From: Symbiodinium natans
Taxonomy: Eukaryota > Sar > Dinophyceae > Suessiales > Symbiodiniaceae
Direction of reading: 5' to 3'
Length of the DNA stretch: 64,000 bases
NCBI GenBank assembly: GCA_905221605.1
Contig: CAJNDS010000458.1
Span: 112,001 to 176,000, forward strand
Below the pieces are notes generated by a model. It saw only the letters and a program-made list of their open reading frames with translations. It did no database searches and was not told the origin of the DNA. Each line of letters starts with the position of its first letter. Position 1 is the first letter of the stretch. Position numbers and translations under genes: made by a program. Positions 1 through 9,782 of the stretch are shown piece after piece.

Positions 1-2
1 TC

Positions 3-74
3 TTCGTCCATGTGGTTTTCACCTCTGTTGTCCACGCGGTGGCCACATATTTCTTCGGCGATTTTCGTCTTCAG
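3..74 (+). CDS. Candidate exon, left end unseen
   Basis: An open frame reading FVHVVFTSVVHAVATYFFGD, hydrophobic, running off the left edge of the window. The right boundary is unclear (an AG lies at 73-74). Function unknown. Confidence 0.3.
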
Positions 75-140
75 AGGCCGGTCCTCTCACATCCTCTCCC
101 CTGCGTGTGGTGGCAACGGCAGCTTTCGGTTTTTACCTAC

Positions 141-306
141 CCCAGAGGGTCCATTTGTAGTACTGTTATGGAATTAGCCTAAACCCTAAACCCCCGAAAC
201 CCTAAGCCCTAAACCCTAAACCCAGATACCCCAAAGCCCTATGCCTATGTAGCATGGGTTTTGGGGTACCTAATTCCCTAGCAGCACTACAAATGGGCCC
301 TCTGGG
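141..306 (+). mobile_element. Inverted-repeat element family A, copy 1, with telomeric insert
   Basis: Ends CCCAGAGGGTCCATTTGTAG and its inverse (CTACAAATGGGCCCTCTGGG). Compared with copy 1191-1301, about 49 bp of CCCTAAA-type repeat (178-226) interrupts it after GGAATTAG. Confidence 0.75.
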
Positions 307-568
307 TGGACTGGAAGGTTGTCGCACGTTCGATCCCGACATGTCCACTTCACATTTACTATTTGCTTGCTTAAGAACCCCCACACCCCCACACCCACAC
401 ACCCCCCTCCCTCCCCCCAGAAAAAGAAAGAAGAAAAAGAGAAAGAACATAATAAATAACATAAAATAACATAAAATAAAATAGAAGTATTAATAATTAA
501 CATCAAGAAACGACAAAGCTCCCTGTATTGCTCTTATAAGTCGGAGCATGTGTATGTTTTGGCTTCAG

Positions 569-710
569 CAAGTAATAGTGGATGTGGGTACGGTTTTCGA
601 GCAGCTCTGCACAGCTTTGTGTATCCTGGCATGCCTTGAATTGCTGTGCCCGGTCACCATGCGCCCGGTCTTGCCAGATCCTCCGCTGTCGACCTACATT
701 CCCGATTGCA
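569..710 (+). CDS. Candidate exon
   Basis: GGCTTCAG acceptor, then 47 codons reading QVIVDVGTVFEQLCTALCIL onward, then GTCGAT donor directly before a TTTAGGG array. Hydrophobic, Cys-rich; unrecognised. Confidence 0.5.
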
Positions 711-788
711 GTCGATTTAGGGTTTAGGGTTTAGGGTTTAGGGTTTAGGGTTTAGGGGTCAGGGCTTGGCATCATGTCCCTTGCTCAG

Positions 789-927
789 GCGCTCATCTTG
801 CCCAGGCCATGATATCCGCAAAACGGTTGTTGTCCTTTCAAGAGCTTGTGAGCGCCATCCCTCCCTCGTTCCAGAGAAACCGCAAGGCAGGGAAGGCTTC
901 CATCGTCACACCAGCAGCTTCTCAATG
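789..927 (+). CDS. Candidate exon
   Basis: CTTGCTCAG acceptor, then an open frame including AMISAKRLLSFQELVSAIPP. Donor probably GTCCCT at 928; the frame stays open to about 950. Preceded by a G-strand array and followed by a C-strand array. Confidence 0.45.
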
Positions 928-974
928 GTCCCTCGTTGAGTGCCCTAAACACTTGGGGCCGCCTTTTTTCTAGT

Positions 975-1051
975 AACCCTAAACCCTAAACCCTAAACCC
1001 TAAACCCTAAACCCTAAACCATAAACCCTAAACCCTAAACCCTAAACCCTC
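975..1051 (-). repeat. Interstitial telomere-like array (CCCTAAA)n
   Basis: About eleven CCCTAAA units with rare variants. Strand minus means that TTTAGGG reads on the minus strand. Confidence 0.95.
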
Positions 1052-1102
1052 AACAGAACCCAAATTTAGAGAATCCCCCCCCCCCAAGTGAAGGTGTAGC
1101 AG

Positions 1103-1179
1103 TTTTTTCAAAAGCCTGGGCAGCTCCCTGGTCCGCAATGTCTCGACAGCTTTCAATCTCAACGGAAGCTGCTGCTGTC
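1103..1179 (+). CDS. Candidate exon ending at a MITE target site
   Basis: GTAGCAG acceptor; frame reads FSKAWAAPWSAMSRQLSIST. The donor GTGAGAAC is part of a 10-bp repeat (1178-1187 and 1303-1312) that brackets the inverted-repeat element just downstream. Confidence 0.45.
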
Positions 1180-1187
1180 GTGAGAAC

Positions 1188-1302
1188 TATCCCAGAGGGT
1201 CCATTTGTAGTACGATTATGGAGTTAGGTACCCCAAAACCCTATTTAGTATGGTTGTTGGGTACCTACTTCCATATTAGTAGTACAAATGGACCCTCTGG
1301 GT
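1188..1302 (+). mobile_element. Inverted-repeat element family A, copy 2, complete
   Basis: About 110 bp, termini CCCAGAGGGTCCATTTGTAG and its inverse. TCGTGAGAAC is duplicated at 1178-1187 and 1303-1312, a 10-bp target-site duplication. Confidence 0.8.
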
Positions 1303-1396
1303 TCGTGAGAACGGGTGGGAGAGGGGGGGGGGAGGGCAGGGGGGCAGGGGGCGATCTATACCTAACCCTTGAGGGTTTGGGGGCCGAGGGTTTAAG

Positions 1397-1449
1397 TGGG
1401 TTTAGGGTTTAGGGTTTAGGGTTTAGGGTTTAGGGTTTAGGGTTTAGGG
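1397..1449 (+). repeat. Interstitial telomere-like array (TTTAGGG)n
   Basis: About seven perfect units. Confidence 0.95.
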
Positions 1450-1661
1450 CAAAAGGGTTTACCCGAACCGGGATCATCACGGACACCCTCTCAAAACCCC
1501 TCCTCCCTGCAAAGTAGAGCATTCCGAGCTCCACTAGCTTGGGAAGTAGAACTGAGTTCCAGAAGCAGGAAGACATGAATCACTAGATTAAATATAGATA
1601 TCAGTACAACAAATGCACCTATAAATACGAAGGGATATATACACACCCATTGCCATTGGAG

Positions 1662-1748
1662 CTTGAAGTGCATTGCCAGAACAGCAGCCCGGCCCAGGAG
1701 CTTGCGACTGAACACCATCAGCATCAACAGCTGGAGCTCAGCTTGCAC
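1662..1748 (+). CDS. Candidate exon, Gln/Glu/His-rich
   Basis: Exactly 29 codons (LEVHCQNSSPAQELATEHHQ and on) between ATTGGAG and GTGCCG. The minus strand here also has an 85-codon hydrophobic frame, so the strand is not certain. Confidence 0.4.
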
Positions 1749-1779
1749 GTGCCGCAGCGGAATCCGATTTTCGGGGGGT

Positions 1780-2600
1780 CTGGGTCTGGGTTTCTGAGGT
1801 ACTGCAGTGTTTCAAGCTCCAGGATTTACCCCCAAAATTTTGGTTCTCCTCATCCGAAACCCTAATCCCTAAGAATTTCTACCCCATGTATGTCAGGGTT
1901 GAGGGGGGCCAGGGGCTACCGAGCTTTGGGGTTCCATCATATCGGAGCATCGAACAGCTCAGAAACCCTGGCACCAACATCCTTCACCCCTGTAAACCCT
2001 AAACCAGAAACCCTAGGGCCTAAACGCTAAGCCGCTAAACCCTAAACCCTAAGCCCTTAGCCCCGAAGCCCTAAGCCCTAAGCCCTAAACCTTATCCCCC
2101 TAACATCCCAAGATCAAGCGAACAAAACCAAACCTTCATGAACCCGCGATGCCCGAAAACCAACGCGCCAGTTTAAGTATTCCACAGTTTTCGGTGGAAG
2201 GGTCAAGGGTTTAGGTTACGTCTCAGGGTTTAGGGTTTAGGGTGTCAACGGGGTTTGCCCCCCCCCCCCCCCCCCGCCTCCCCAAAAAAAAAATCCAAAG
2301 CTCTCTCAGCCCTGTCCCAGTCACAGTCCATTTCCCACTTCAGGCCCGTTCTACCCAGAACCCTAAACCCTAAAAACCAAAACCTCATAAACCGATGAAA
2401 ACCCTACAAGCCCTAAGCCCGATAATCAGTCCTCAACCCTAAACCCCAAAACAAGCCTGAACCCTGAAACCCTACAAAACCTAAACCCCAAAGCTCCATG
2501 AGCCCTCGACCCTCTATAGCCCTAGCCCCAGGTTTAAGGTTTAAGGTTTAGGGTTTAGAGTTTAGGGTTTAGCGTTCGAAACCCTAAAAACGCTGCACCT
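1780..2600. repeat. Degenerate telomere-like sequence
   Basis: Scattered CCCTAAA, CCCTAAG and TTTAGGG units in both orientations, a C16 run at about 2260 and pyrimidine tracts. No convincing exon. Confidence 0.6.
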
Positions 2601-2609
2601 CCCCAACAG

Positions 2610-2672
2610 AGGCAGGCAGGCTGCTGGCATCACTCCATTCAGCTCTTCAGCTCACTCCGGAGGCGATGGGGA
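2610..2672 (+). CDS. Candidate exon
   Basis: CCCCAACAG acceptor and a consensus-like GTAAGG donor bound 63 bp reading GRQAAGITPFSSSAHSGGDG. A telomere-like array follows the donor. Confidence 0.5.
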
Positions 2673-2895
2673 GTAAGGGTTTAGGGTCTAGGGTCTCGGG
2701 CTTGGGGTTAGGATTTGGGGTTATAGGGTTTAGGGATGAGGGTGGAGGGGTAATAGCGTTTTGGGGCTACTGGCTTGAGGATGTGGCAGATGTGTGGGGT
2801 AAGGCTTGGCTTTAGATGCCCTAACCCTAAAACCGGCTCAGGCCGCCGACCCAAGAGCCCTGCAAAAGTAAAAACAGCCAAAGCATTGAGCTCAG

Positions 2896-2980
2896 CTTAA
2901 GCCTTACCCGAAACGGCCTCTCCCACTACCCGACCTGGTGCTACATTGAGCTGCTTACTCCAGCGACAGCCTGCACTCTC
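2896..2980 (+). CDS. Candidate exon
   Basis: GAGCTCAG acceptor and GTGAGT donor. Frame reads LSLTRNGLSHYPTWCYIELL. One of the better splice-site pairs in the window. Confidence 0.55.
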
Positions 2981-3218
2981 GTGAGTTTCGTGCCTTGGTT
3001 GGGGCCCCGAACAAAGCTGGAGATGTGAGGGAGGGGAAATGGGGATGGTTCCCGGTTCCCTCCGCCCAGGGTCGGCGAACCCTAAACCCTACACCCCCCC
3101 AAACCCCCCCAAACCCCCCAAACCCCCCAAAACCCCCCCCTAACCCCGCCTAAGCCCCCTAAACCCCCCAAACCCAAGCCCTAAATCCCATGAACCCCAA
3201 ACCCTTCCAGCCCTTAAG

Positions 3219-3291
3219 ACCATGGCGAGGCAGGCCCTGGAAGTCTCCCAAGCTGCGGAGAACCTGGCCCAAAGCCTGGGTTCCCAGGATG
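3219..3291 (+). CDS. Candidate exon
   Basis: CTTAAG acceptor, then ACC ATG and MARQALEVSQAAENLAQSLG; donor GTCAAG. Helical, Ala/Gln-rich. Flanked by C-rich repeats upstream and G-strand repeats downstream. Confidence 0.45.
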
Positions 3292-3356
3292 GTCAAGCAC
3301 TGGACCTGGGGTTTGAAGTTTAGGGGTTTGGGGGTTTGGGGGTTTGGGGGTTTGAG

Positions 3357-3411
3357 GGTTTAGGGTTTAGGGTTTAGGGTTTAGGGTTTAGGGTTTAGGG
3401 TTTAGGGTTTC
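3357..3411 (+). repeat. Interstitial telomere-like array (TTTAGGG)n
   Basis: Eight units, preceded by GGGGTTT variants. Confidence 0.95.
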
Positions 3412-3536
3412 GGGATTGAGGCTTCAGGGGATGTAGGGTTTGGTGTTTTTTGGGGCTTAGGGGTTTGGGGATTGAGGTCTTATAGGGTTGAAGGCAAGCC
3501 GCAAAGTAGTTGAGCGTAAAGCCTGTCCATCAAAAG

Positions 3537-3607
3537 CGGGCACGAAAGCCTCCACGAACCCTATCAGACTCTTTCATGCTATAGCGGAGCTTCAGACCAA
3601 GTCCCCC
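3537..3607 (+). CDS. Candidate exon
   Basis: CAAAAG acceptor, GTATGG donor; frame reads GTKASTNPIRLFHAIAELQ. Unrecognised. Confidence 0.4.
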
Positions 3608-4025
3608 GTATGGGATTGAGGCGGGTAGGGTTCAGGAATTTGGGGTGTCAGCCTCTACAAAGCGCTTGAACCCTAACCCCCAAACGCTAACTCTACTCTA
3701 CGCTAATATGGGCCTTACTTCTTGCATCAACGAAAGGAGTTTCCCTCCACCTCTACAGCCGAAACCCTGAACCCTCCTAAGCCCTCGACCCTCAATGCCA
3801 GACCCTCCCAAGCCCTGCCAAACCCTACGTGACCCCAAGCCCTCCTATGTAAGCTCACCTCCTAGACCCTCTAAGCCCTCTTATCAACTCTAACCTTGAA
3901 AAGCCTCTTGAACACTTTCCAAACCACATAAGCCCGAAACCCCAAGCTCTCAGCTACAATTGGGACCCTAAACCCTAAACCCTAAACCCTACACCCTAAA
4001 CCCACGCCGAGGCGCGTGCGCGCAG

Positions 4026-4079
4026 GCCTCCGCCTGGCGACAGGCGCTGCTGCGCCGGGGCGGCGCCACGGGGAAGCAG
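4026..4079 (+). CDS. Candidate exon
   Basis: GCGCAG acceptor and 18 codons ASAWRQALLRRGGATGKQ. The donor is unclear. GC-rich island between a C-strand and a G-strand array. Confidence 0.35.
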
Positions 4080-4243
4080 TTGGGGTTCAAGGGTTTATTT
4101 AGGGTTCAGGGGTTTAGGGGTTTAGGGTTTAGGGTTTAGGGCTTAGGGGACTTTAATTCGGGGTTTGGGGTGAAGTAAGGGTAGTAGGGGTTTGTGGCGT
4201 TTATGGTTTGTTTTGGGGGGTTGTGGGTCTATAGGGCTTTGAG

Positions 4244-4283
4244 GGCCTACATCGAACCAGACGGCTGCGAGGCGTTGGGCAAG
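4244..4283 (+). CDS. Candidate micro-exon
   Basis: TTTGAG acceptor, GTCTTT donor, frame AYIEPDGCEALGK. Confidence 0.35.
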
Positions 4284-4359
4284 GTCTTTTACGGGTTCAT
4301 GGTTTCATGGCTGGAGGTTTAAGAGTTCAGGGTTCAGGGCTTGCAGTTTTTTTAGGTAC

Positions 4360-4453
4360 TAAACCCTAAACCCTAAACCCTAAACCCTAAACCCTAAACC
4401 CTAAGCCCTAAGCCCTAAGCCCTAAGCCCTAAACCCTAAACCCTAAACCCCAA
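4360..4453 (-). repeat. CCCTAAA array with an inner CCCTAAG block
   Basis: CCCTAAA units flank five consecutive CCCTAAG units. Confidence 0.95.
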
Positions 4454-4482
4454 AGCGAGTTCTCGCTCTGCGTGCACCCCAG

Positions 4483-4519
4483 GTCGCCGGTAGCGTGGCT
4501 GTGATCAGCGCCTGCCAGG
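4483..4519 (+). CDS. Candidate micro-exon
   Basis: Pyrimidine-rich CACCCCAG acceptor and CAGG|GTGAGC donor bound 37 bp reading VAGSVAVISACQ. Good splice signals on both sides, between C- and G-strand arrays. Confidence 0.5.
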
Positions 4520-4707
4520 GTGAGCGCCGGGCTCCCAGAAGCCTCGTGGGATTTGAACAGGGGTCTGGGGAAAGGGTTTAGGGTTTAGGGTTTAGGGTTT
4601 AGGGTCTGGGGTTTAGGGTTTAGGGTTCAGGGTTTAGGGCTTAGGGTGTAGAGCTTATCCAAGAGGTCCATAGTGTGATTCTTTAAAGAGGTGGTTCTTT
4701 GCTGCAG

Positions 4708-4891
4708 AAGCCTCGAGCACGGGAATCTTATGACTCCTTGACTGAAAACCTAGTATTCTGGATATTTCCCGAGTTCTTCTTGCTTGAATTGGCGATGATC
4801 TTGCTAACATGCCTCCCTACCCCAAACAGTTGTGGATGTGCAGCCATCACGTCACACGGGCTCCAGGGACTGATTGAGCAAAGCCAGCTCA
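4708..4891 (+). CDS. Candidate exon with a membrane segment
   Basis: TTTGCTGCAG acceptor, GTGAGTGAG donor. A 184-bp exon, the longest here after the intronless genes. It reads KPRARESYDSLTENLVFWIF followed by a hydrophobic run (PEFFLLELAMILLTCL). Probably part of a membrane protein. Confidence 0.65.
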
Positions 4892-4999
4892 GTGAGTGAG
4901 TAGCATTCCTTCCTTGAGGAAGGTTGGGGTTCCTGGCAAAAGGACATTGCCTGCCGATTTTCGGCACCCGTCACAGGGTGATTTCCAGCCTTTTCTAGT

Positions 5000-5300
5000 T
5001 TGTGTTTAGTTTTTTCTAGCTTTTTCGTTTTTCTAGTTTTTTCTAGACCGGCTATCCAGAAATCGAGCCCGGGAAATGCCCAGATATCCGGAAAACGAGC
5101 CCGAGCAATTCCCAGAAATCCGGAAATCGAGCCCGAGAAACTCCCAGAGGGCTTAAGGTTTAGGGTTGCGTACTCGTCTAAACTACAGGTTGCAGATTCC
5201 TTGAGTTGAGCGCGTCACTCGATTCCTTGGTATTTCTGTGTGCGATATCAATATACATGCATAATATTCGACTGGACTTGTATGATTTGTCGATGGCACC
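5000..5300. repeat. Pyrimidine-rich tract and short tandem repeat
   Basis: TTTTTCTAG-type tracts, then three diverged copies (about 5050-5150) of a unit of about 36 bp around CCGGAAATCGAGCCCGAG. No convincing exon; probably intronic. Confidence 0.4.
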
Positions 5301-5310
5301 TGAACTCCAG

Positions 5311-5358
5311 GCCCTCCTCGCTTTAGACTTTGATGCAAGAACAGGAATTATTCATGTG
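5311..5358 (+). CDS. Candidate exon
   Basis: AACTCCAG acceptor, GTTTAT donor, 16 codons ALLALDFDARTGIIHV. Confidence 0.45.
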
Positions 5359-5981
5359 GTTTATAGTTTTTCTTAGTTTTCTTAGCTTTCATAGCTTCTG
5401 CTAGTTATTCATAGTTTTTTTCAATAGTTTTCCTGGCGTTCCTTCAATTCTGGATTTTTCTGCATTTTTCTGCATTCTTCCTGGAATCGGATACAAACAC
5501 CACATGAAGCATTCACCATATGGGTCTGCTATGGTCTGCTTGAGTTTAGGCTTAGGGTGCAGGGATTCGTTGTTGAGTACATCGTTTAGTTGTTTTTTTG
5601 GTCGGTGGGTTGCTTTGACGTGCTTCAGAGTGCAGCTTCTGTATAAGCCCAGGCAACAAACAGCAAATAGACACCAACCCAAACCCTAAAGCCCTAAACA
5701 CACGCTGCGCAGCTGAACACCCCCCCCCCCCCCCCAAAAAAAAAAAAACAAGTCAAACCCTGAAGCCTTCAACCCTAGAGAAACTAAGGCCCCCTGTAGA
5801 TAGACCCCCCCCTACAGGTAGACTTGAAACGCCTGCACCCCGAACCCTAAACTCTAACCTCTAAACCTGAAAACCCTTCAATCCTAGACGCCAAGCCCTA
5901 AACCCTAAACCCTAAACCCTAAACCCTAAACCCTCAACCCCCCCTCAACCCCCCCTCCCCCCCCCTCCCAGCAAGCCCCAG

Positions 5982-6075
5982 GCCTCTGGCACCTTGCATG
6001 CCACCTGTTCGGGTGCCTGGGCACCTGGGCCGTGCCGGACGCGGCCACCAGAGACCTGGCCCGGCCACCCATGGG
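5982..6075 (+). CDS. Candidate exon
   Basis: Strong C-rich tract then AAGCCCCAG acceptor. Frame reads GLWHLACHLFGCLGTWAVPD and stays open past 6080, so the 3' boundary is approximate. Confidence 0.4.
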
Positions 6076-6540
6076 ATGCCCCAAATGTTTCGGCTTTAGT
6101 GGTTTAGGGTTTAGGGTTTAGGGTTTAGGGTTTAGGGGTTTAGGGGTTTAGGGTTTAGGGTTTAGGGGTTAGGGGTTTAGGGTTTAGGGTTTAGGGTTTA
6201 GGGGTTGTTTGGTTTAGGGGTGCAGGGTTTAGGGGTTTCGGGTTTCGTTTCCCGTAAGAGCCCCTGTTGAATTGCAGTAGGGTTTTCAGCAGGGCATAAA
6301 CCCTAGTTGGGTTTCAGGGTTTAGGGGCTCATGGGTTTCAAGGCCGTAAACGCCTGAAAGGGAGTCTTAGGTAGCTTCCCCAAAGGGTTCATGTACCCAT
6401 GTGGTACATATTTGGGCCTTCAAAAGGTGCCTATACAGTGGCTTTAGGGCCCAAACTTATACTAAACGGGTACGTGGACCAAAGTGGTCCTCCGGGTCAG
6501 GTAACCTGCAGAAAGCAGGTGTCTCGGACCGGGAGTTGGC

Positions 6541-6640
6541 CCTTTGTTCCTTTTTTTAGGGTTGGGATTCCCTTATAATCCCCTTAAAACCAAAACGGGT
6601 ACCCTTTTTATTCCTAGGTTACTCCCGGGTCTAGGTGCTG
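6541..6640 (+). mobile_element. Repeat family G, copy 1
   Basis: GGGATTCCCTTATAATCCCC ... TTCCTAGGTTACTC, shared with 20066-20140. Confidence 0.45.
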
Positions 6641-6684
6641 GGTTCTGAAGATATAAGGGGGCTTGTAGACCAACTTGCCCTGAG

Positions 6685-6731
6685 GGGACTCTCGGTGGCC
6701 AGGCGTTTTTCAAGACCCCTGCCCGCCAAAA
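6685..6731 (+). CDS. Candidate exon
   Basis: CCCTGAG acceptor, GTAAGC donor, frame GTLGGQAFFKTPARQ. Confidence 0.45.
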
Positions 6732-6778
6732 GTAAGCATCGTATTCGGAGACTTGAGAGGGTTTTTCGACGTTGTTTC

Positions 6779-6968
6779 ACCCTAAACCCTAAACCCTAAA
6801 CCCTAAACCCTAAACCCTAAACCCTAAACCCTAAACCCTAAACCCTAAACCCTAAACCCTAAACCCTAAACCCTAAACCCTAAACCCTAAACCCTAAACC
6901 CTACACCCTAAACCCTAAACCCTAAACCCTAAACCCTAAACCCTAAACCCTAAACCCTAAACCCTACA
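6779..6968 (-). repeat. Long (CCCTAAA)n array
   Basis: About 27 units, two with CCCTACA. Confidence 0.95.
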
Positions 6969-6976
6969 CCTTCGAG

Positions 6977-7051
6977 GTGGTCTCCGCCGCGGAACTCGAG
7001 GATACGGCGGTCAGCTGGCCCAGCAAGGCGGCACAAGCGGAATTCGGGGCG
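6977..7051 (+). CDS. Candidate exon between two CCCTAAA arrays
   Basis: CTTCGAG acceptor and GTCTGG donor bound exactly 25 codons, VVSAAELEDTAVSWPSKAAQ and on. A GC3-rich coding-like island between a 190-bp and an 80-bp C-strand array. Confidence 0.55.
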
Positions 7052-7188
7052 GTCTGGGGGTTTCTTGGTTGGACCCTAAACCATAAACCCTAAACACTAA
7101 ACCCTAAACCCTAAATCCTAAACCCTGAACCCTAAACCCTAAACCCTAAACCCTAGACCCCGATCAAGCCTCGAAGCCTCCCCCACAG

Positions 7189-7286
7189 AAAGAGACGCCC
7201 TGAAGTCTAAGAAACCGCAGGGCCTAGATCCTGTCAGCTGCATCCACCGAACCTCCAGCATGAGCAGCGGCCGAAGCCTAAAGTCC
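7189..7286 (+). CDS. Candidate exon
   Basis: CCCCCACAG acceptor, GTCAAG donor, frame RDALKSKKPQGLDPVSCIHR followed by a Ser-rich end. Confidence 0.5.
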
Positions 7287-7491
7287 GTCAAGCCTCAAAC
7301 CGAAAACCCTGCACCCCAAAACCCCAAGCCCCCTAAAGCCCCCTAAATACTAAATACTTCAGTTCGCTCTGTTTATACCCTTTCATTTTTGTGCATACTT
7401 TTTTTAAATGTCAAAATCCATGCACCTGAAGCCCTAGACCCTAAAGCCCCCCACCCAAACCTGAACAACCCCCAAAGCATCCCGAAGGCCT

Positions 7492-7675
7492 AAACCCTAA
7501 ACCCTAAACCCTGAACCCTAAACCCTAAACCCTAAACCCTAAACCCTAAACCCTAAACCCTAAACCCTAAACCCTAAACCCTAAACCCTTAACCCTAAAC
7601 CCTAAACCCTAAACCCTAAACCCTAAACCCTAAACCCTAAACCCTAAACCCTAAACCCTAAACCCTAAACCCTAG
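7492..7675 (-). repeat. Long (CCCTAAA)n array
   Basis: About 26 units, ending CCCTAG at an exon boundary. Confidence 0.95.
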
Positions 7676-7712
7676 CCGGCTTGCGCCTACAAGGCCGCCG
7701 GCGCCGGATTCA
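7676..7712 (+). CDS. Candidate micro-exon
   Basis: The upstream C-strand array ends in CCCTAG, which serves as acceptor; donor GTTCTA. Frame PACAYKAAGAGF. Confidence 0.35.
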
Positions 7713-7762
7713 GGTTCTACATCTGAAGGCCTGCCTGCAGAAGCAAGTGGGTTCAGTGTAGG

Positions 7763-7867
7763 GTTCAGGGTTTAGGGTTTAGGGTTTAGGGTTTAGGGTT
7801 TAGGGTTTAGGGTTTAGGGTTTAGGGTTTAGGGTTTAGGGTTTAGGGTTTAGGGTTTAGGGTTTAGG
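7763..7867 (+). repeat. (TTTAGGG)n array
   Basis: Fifteen units, facing the array at 7492-7675 across an 85-bp island. Confidence 0.95.
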
Positions 7868-7955
7868 GGTTTATGCTCTATGTAGGGGCTGGGGGCTTTG
7901 GGGGATGTAAGGGGTTTGGGTCAAACGAGGGAACCCTGAGTTCGTGAATGTGCAG

Positions 7956-7996
7956 AGGTAACAGATGCGAACTCCTTTGGTCGACCCCCTTCTGCG
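7956..7996 (+). CDS. Candidate micro-exon with telomeric donor
   Basis: TGTGCAG acceptor; donor is the first GTTTAGGG of the next array. Frame VTDANSFGRPPSA. Confidence 0.35.
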
Positions 7997-8300
7997 GTTT
8001 AGGGTTTAGGGTTTAGGGTTTATACGGTTTTAGGGTTTAGGGTTTAGGGTTTAGGGTTTAGGGTTTAGGGTTTAGGGTTTATACGGTTTTAGGGTTTTAG
8101 GGTTTAGGGTTTAGAGGGTTTAGAGGGTTTAGAGGGTTTATAGGGTTTATAGGGTTTTTGGGTTTTTTGGGCTTTCGTGTTCAGGGTTTAGGGTTTAGGG
8201 TGTTTTAGAGGGTTTATAGGGTTCATATGGTTTTATGGTTTAGGGTTGAGGGTTTTGTGTTTAGGGTTTAGGGTTTAGGGGTTTATAGGGCTTTAGGGTG
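7997..8300 (+). repeat. TTTAGGG array with higher-order variants
   Basis: Perfect units interrupted twice by TTTATACGGTTTTAGGG, then AGAGGGTTT and ATAGGGTTT variants. Confidence 0.85.
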
Positions 8301-8470
8301 TTAGGGTTGAGCGTTTAGGGTTGAGCCCCTTTACGCCCGAAGCCCTATATCGGGCTTTCCTAAAGTCGGGTATATGGTATATTGGGGATCCTTTTTGGAG
8401 ACACAGCCCTAAACCCTAAACCCTAAAACCCTAAACCCTAAGCCCTAAACCCCAAAACCCGATCTTGCAG

Positions 8471-8563
8471 CCTAGACAGCCTTCAGCCCTGTCGATGGAT
8501 CAGGTCGCGATCGCTCCAAGCCTGGCCATGAAACACCCTCCACTTCCGCCACAAGGCGCCTCA
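8471..8563 (+). CDS. Candidate exon
   Basis: GATCTTGCAG acceptor; frame PRQPSALSMDQVAIAPSLAM and on, ending at the first CCCTAA (in-frame stop). No clear GT donor. Confidence 0.45.
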
Positions 8564-8729
8564 CCCTAAACCCTAAACCCTAAACCCTAAACCCTAAACC
8601 CTAAACCCTAAACCCTAAACCCGAAGCCCTAAACCCTAAACCCTAAACCCTAAACCCTAAGCCCTAAGCCCTAAGCCCTCAACCCTAAACCCTAAACCCT
8701 AAACCCTAAACCCTAAACCCTAAACCCTC
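8562..8729 (-). repeat. (CCCTAAA)n array with CCCTAAG block
   Basis: About 24 units with a short CCCTAAG run in the middle. Confidence 0.95.
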
Positions 8730-8766
8730 ATCTCCGAGTGAGCTACCACGGGTTTGGGGTTTCAAG

Positions 8767-8814
8767 CGCACGCCCCGATCTATGGAAGAGCCGATGCGTA
8801 GATCTTGGCTTAAG
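8767..8814 (+). CDS. Candidate exon
   Basis: TTTCAAG acceptor, GTTCGG donor, 16 codons RTPRSMEEPMRRSWLK. Confidence 0.4.
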
Positions 8815-8894
8815 GTTCGGATGTCGGGTGTAATGAGGGTTAGGGTTTCGGGTTTAGTGTTTAGGGTTTAGGGTTTTAGGGTTTTAGGGTTCAG

Positions 8895-8981
8895 GGTGAC
8901 AAGCTCACCGGAAAGCTGCCAGCCTTATGCCTAAACATTCTAGTTGATCAAGATTTCAATGTTCCGCAGTACCCCAGAGCG
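8895..8981 (+). CDS. Candidate exon
   Basis: TTCAG acceptor at the end of a G-strand array, donor GTTAAC. Exactly 29 codons, GDKLTGKLPALCLNILVDQD and on. Confidence 0.55.
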
Positions 8982-9072
8982 GTTAACGGTTGCGGGTTTA
9001 GGGTGCACGAGTCATACTGCCTGCTAGCCATGTGTTCCCTTCATTGACGGCTCCAAAAACTCCCCACTTTAG

Positions 9073-9126
9073 AGCTGCTCCACGATCTTTCCCAAGCCGC
9101 TGAAGATGTGCAGTTGACTTCTGAAC
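9073..9126 (+). CDS. Candidate exon
   Basis: CACTTTAG acceptor, GTGCGA donor, frame LLHDLSQAAEDVQLTSE. Confidence 0.4.
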
Positions 9127-9312
9127 GTGCGACATGAACTGGTGCGAAGTCCGAACACTGAACTCCGAAGCTGCTAAACCCCGGATTTAGGGTCGAGGGT
9201 TCAGGGTTTAGGGGCCCCGGAACATTAAACCCTAAACCCTGAACCCTAAATCCTAAATCCTAAACCCTACAAACCCTAAACCCTAAAGCTTAACCCCAAA
9301 TCACGATTTTAG

Positions 9313-9399
9313 AATCAATTGCTGGAGGCTGTTCCTCTTCAAGCAGCCCTAGGACGAAGGCGGGACCCGAATATTTCAGCAGTTGTCTATGAGCTTTCG
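9313..9399 (+). CDS. Candidate exon
   Basis: CGATTTTAG acceptor, GTTTCT donor, 29 codons NQLLEAVPLQAALGRRRDPN and on. A second frame is also open over most of it. Confidence 0.45.
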
Positions 9400-9519
9400 G
9401 TTTCTTTAGGGGCCTCAGGGGTTTGGGTTTAGGGTTTCTGGTCTAGGGTTCCGGGTTTAGAAGTTTAGGGTTTAGGGGTGTAGAAAACAAAAGTACCTCT
9501 TTCTGGCAGTATTCTTCAG

Positions 9520-9638
9520 TATGGCCATGTTTGGCCACAGTGTCTTTCGCTTCTGTTGAGGTGCTCCCTTCTTGACCTTGTTGTTGCTCTCGCGCGCTCT
9601 GCCCTGCACCCAAACAATTTCGCATTCTCGCATCTGCT
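9520..9638 (+). CDS. Candidate exon, Leu-rich
   Basis: TATTCTTCAG acceptor, GTTCTT donor, frame YGHVWPQCLSLLLRCSLLDL and on. A minus-strand frame over the same bases is treated as a shadow. Confidence 0.45.
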
Positions 9639-9782
9639 GTTCTTAAGATGAACAGAGCAAGCAACGGAGATGGGCGGAATGAGTGGAATGACGGTTCAGG
9701 TTAAACCCGAAACCCTAAGCCCTCAACACCTACACCCCAAACCCGAATTAAGTCAACGGGTTGCATCTACACCCCTCCCCAG

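Noticed and set aside
1491..1748. Minus-strand 85-codon hydrophobic frame
   Set aside because: Not excluded, but the hydrophobicity may come from AT-rich sequence and the + strand has an exact 29-codon exon; kept only as a caveat.
9443..9664. Minus-strand 73-codon frame
   Set aside because: Overlaps a + strand exon with acceptor and donor; its tail runs into telomere repeat (LNPKLLNPEP).
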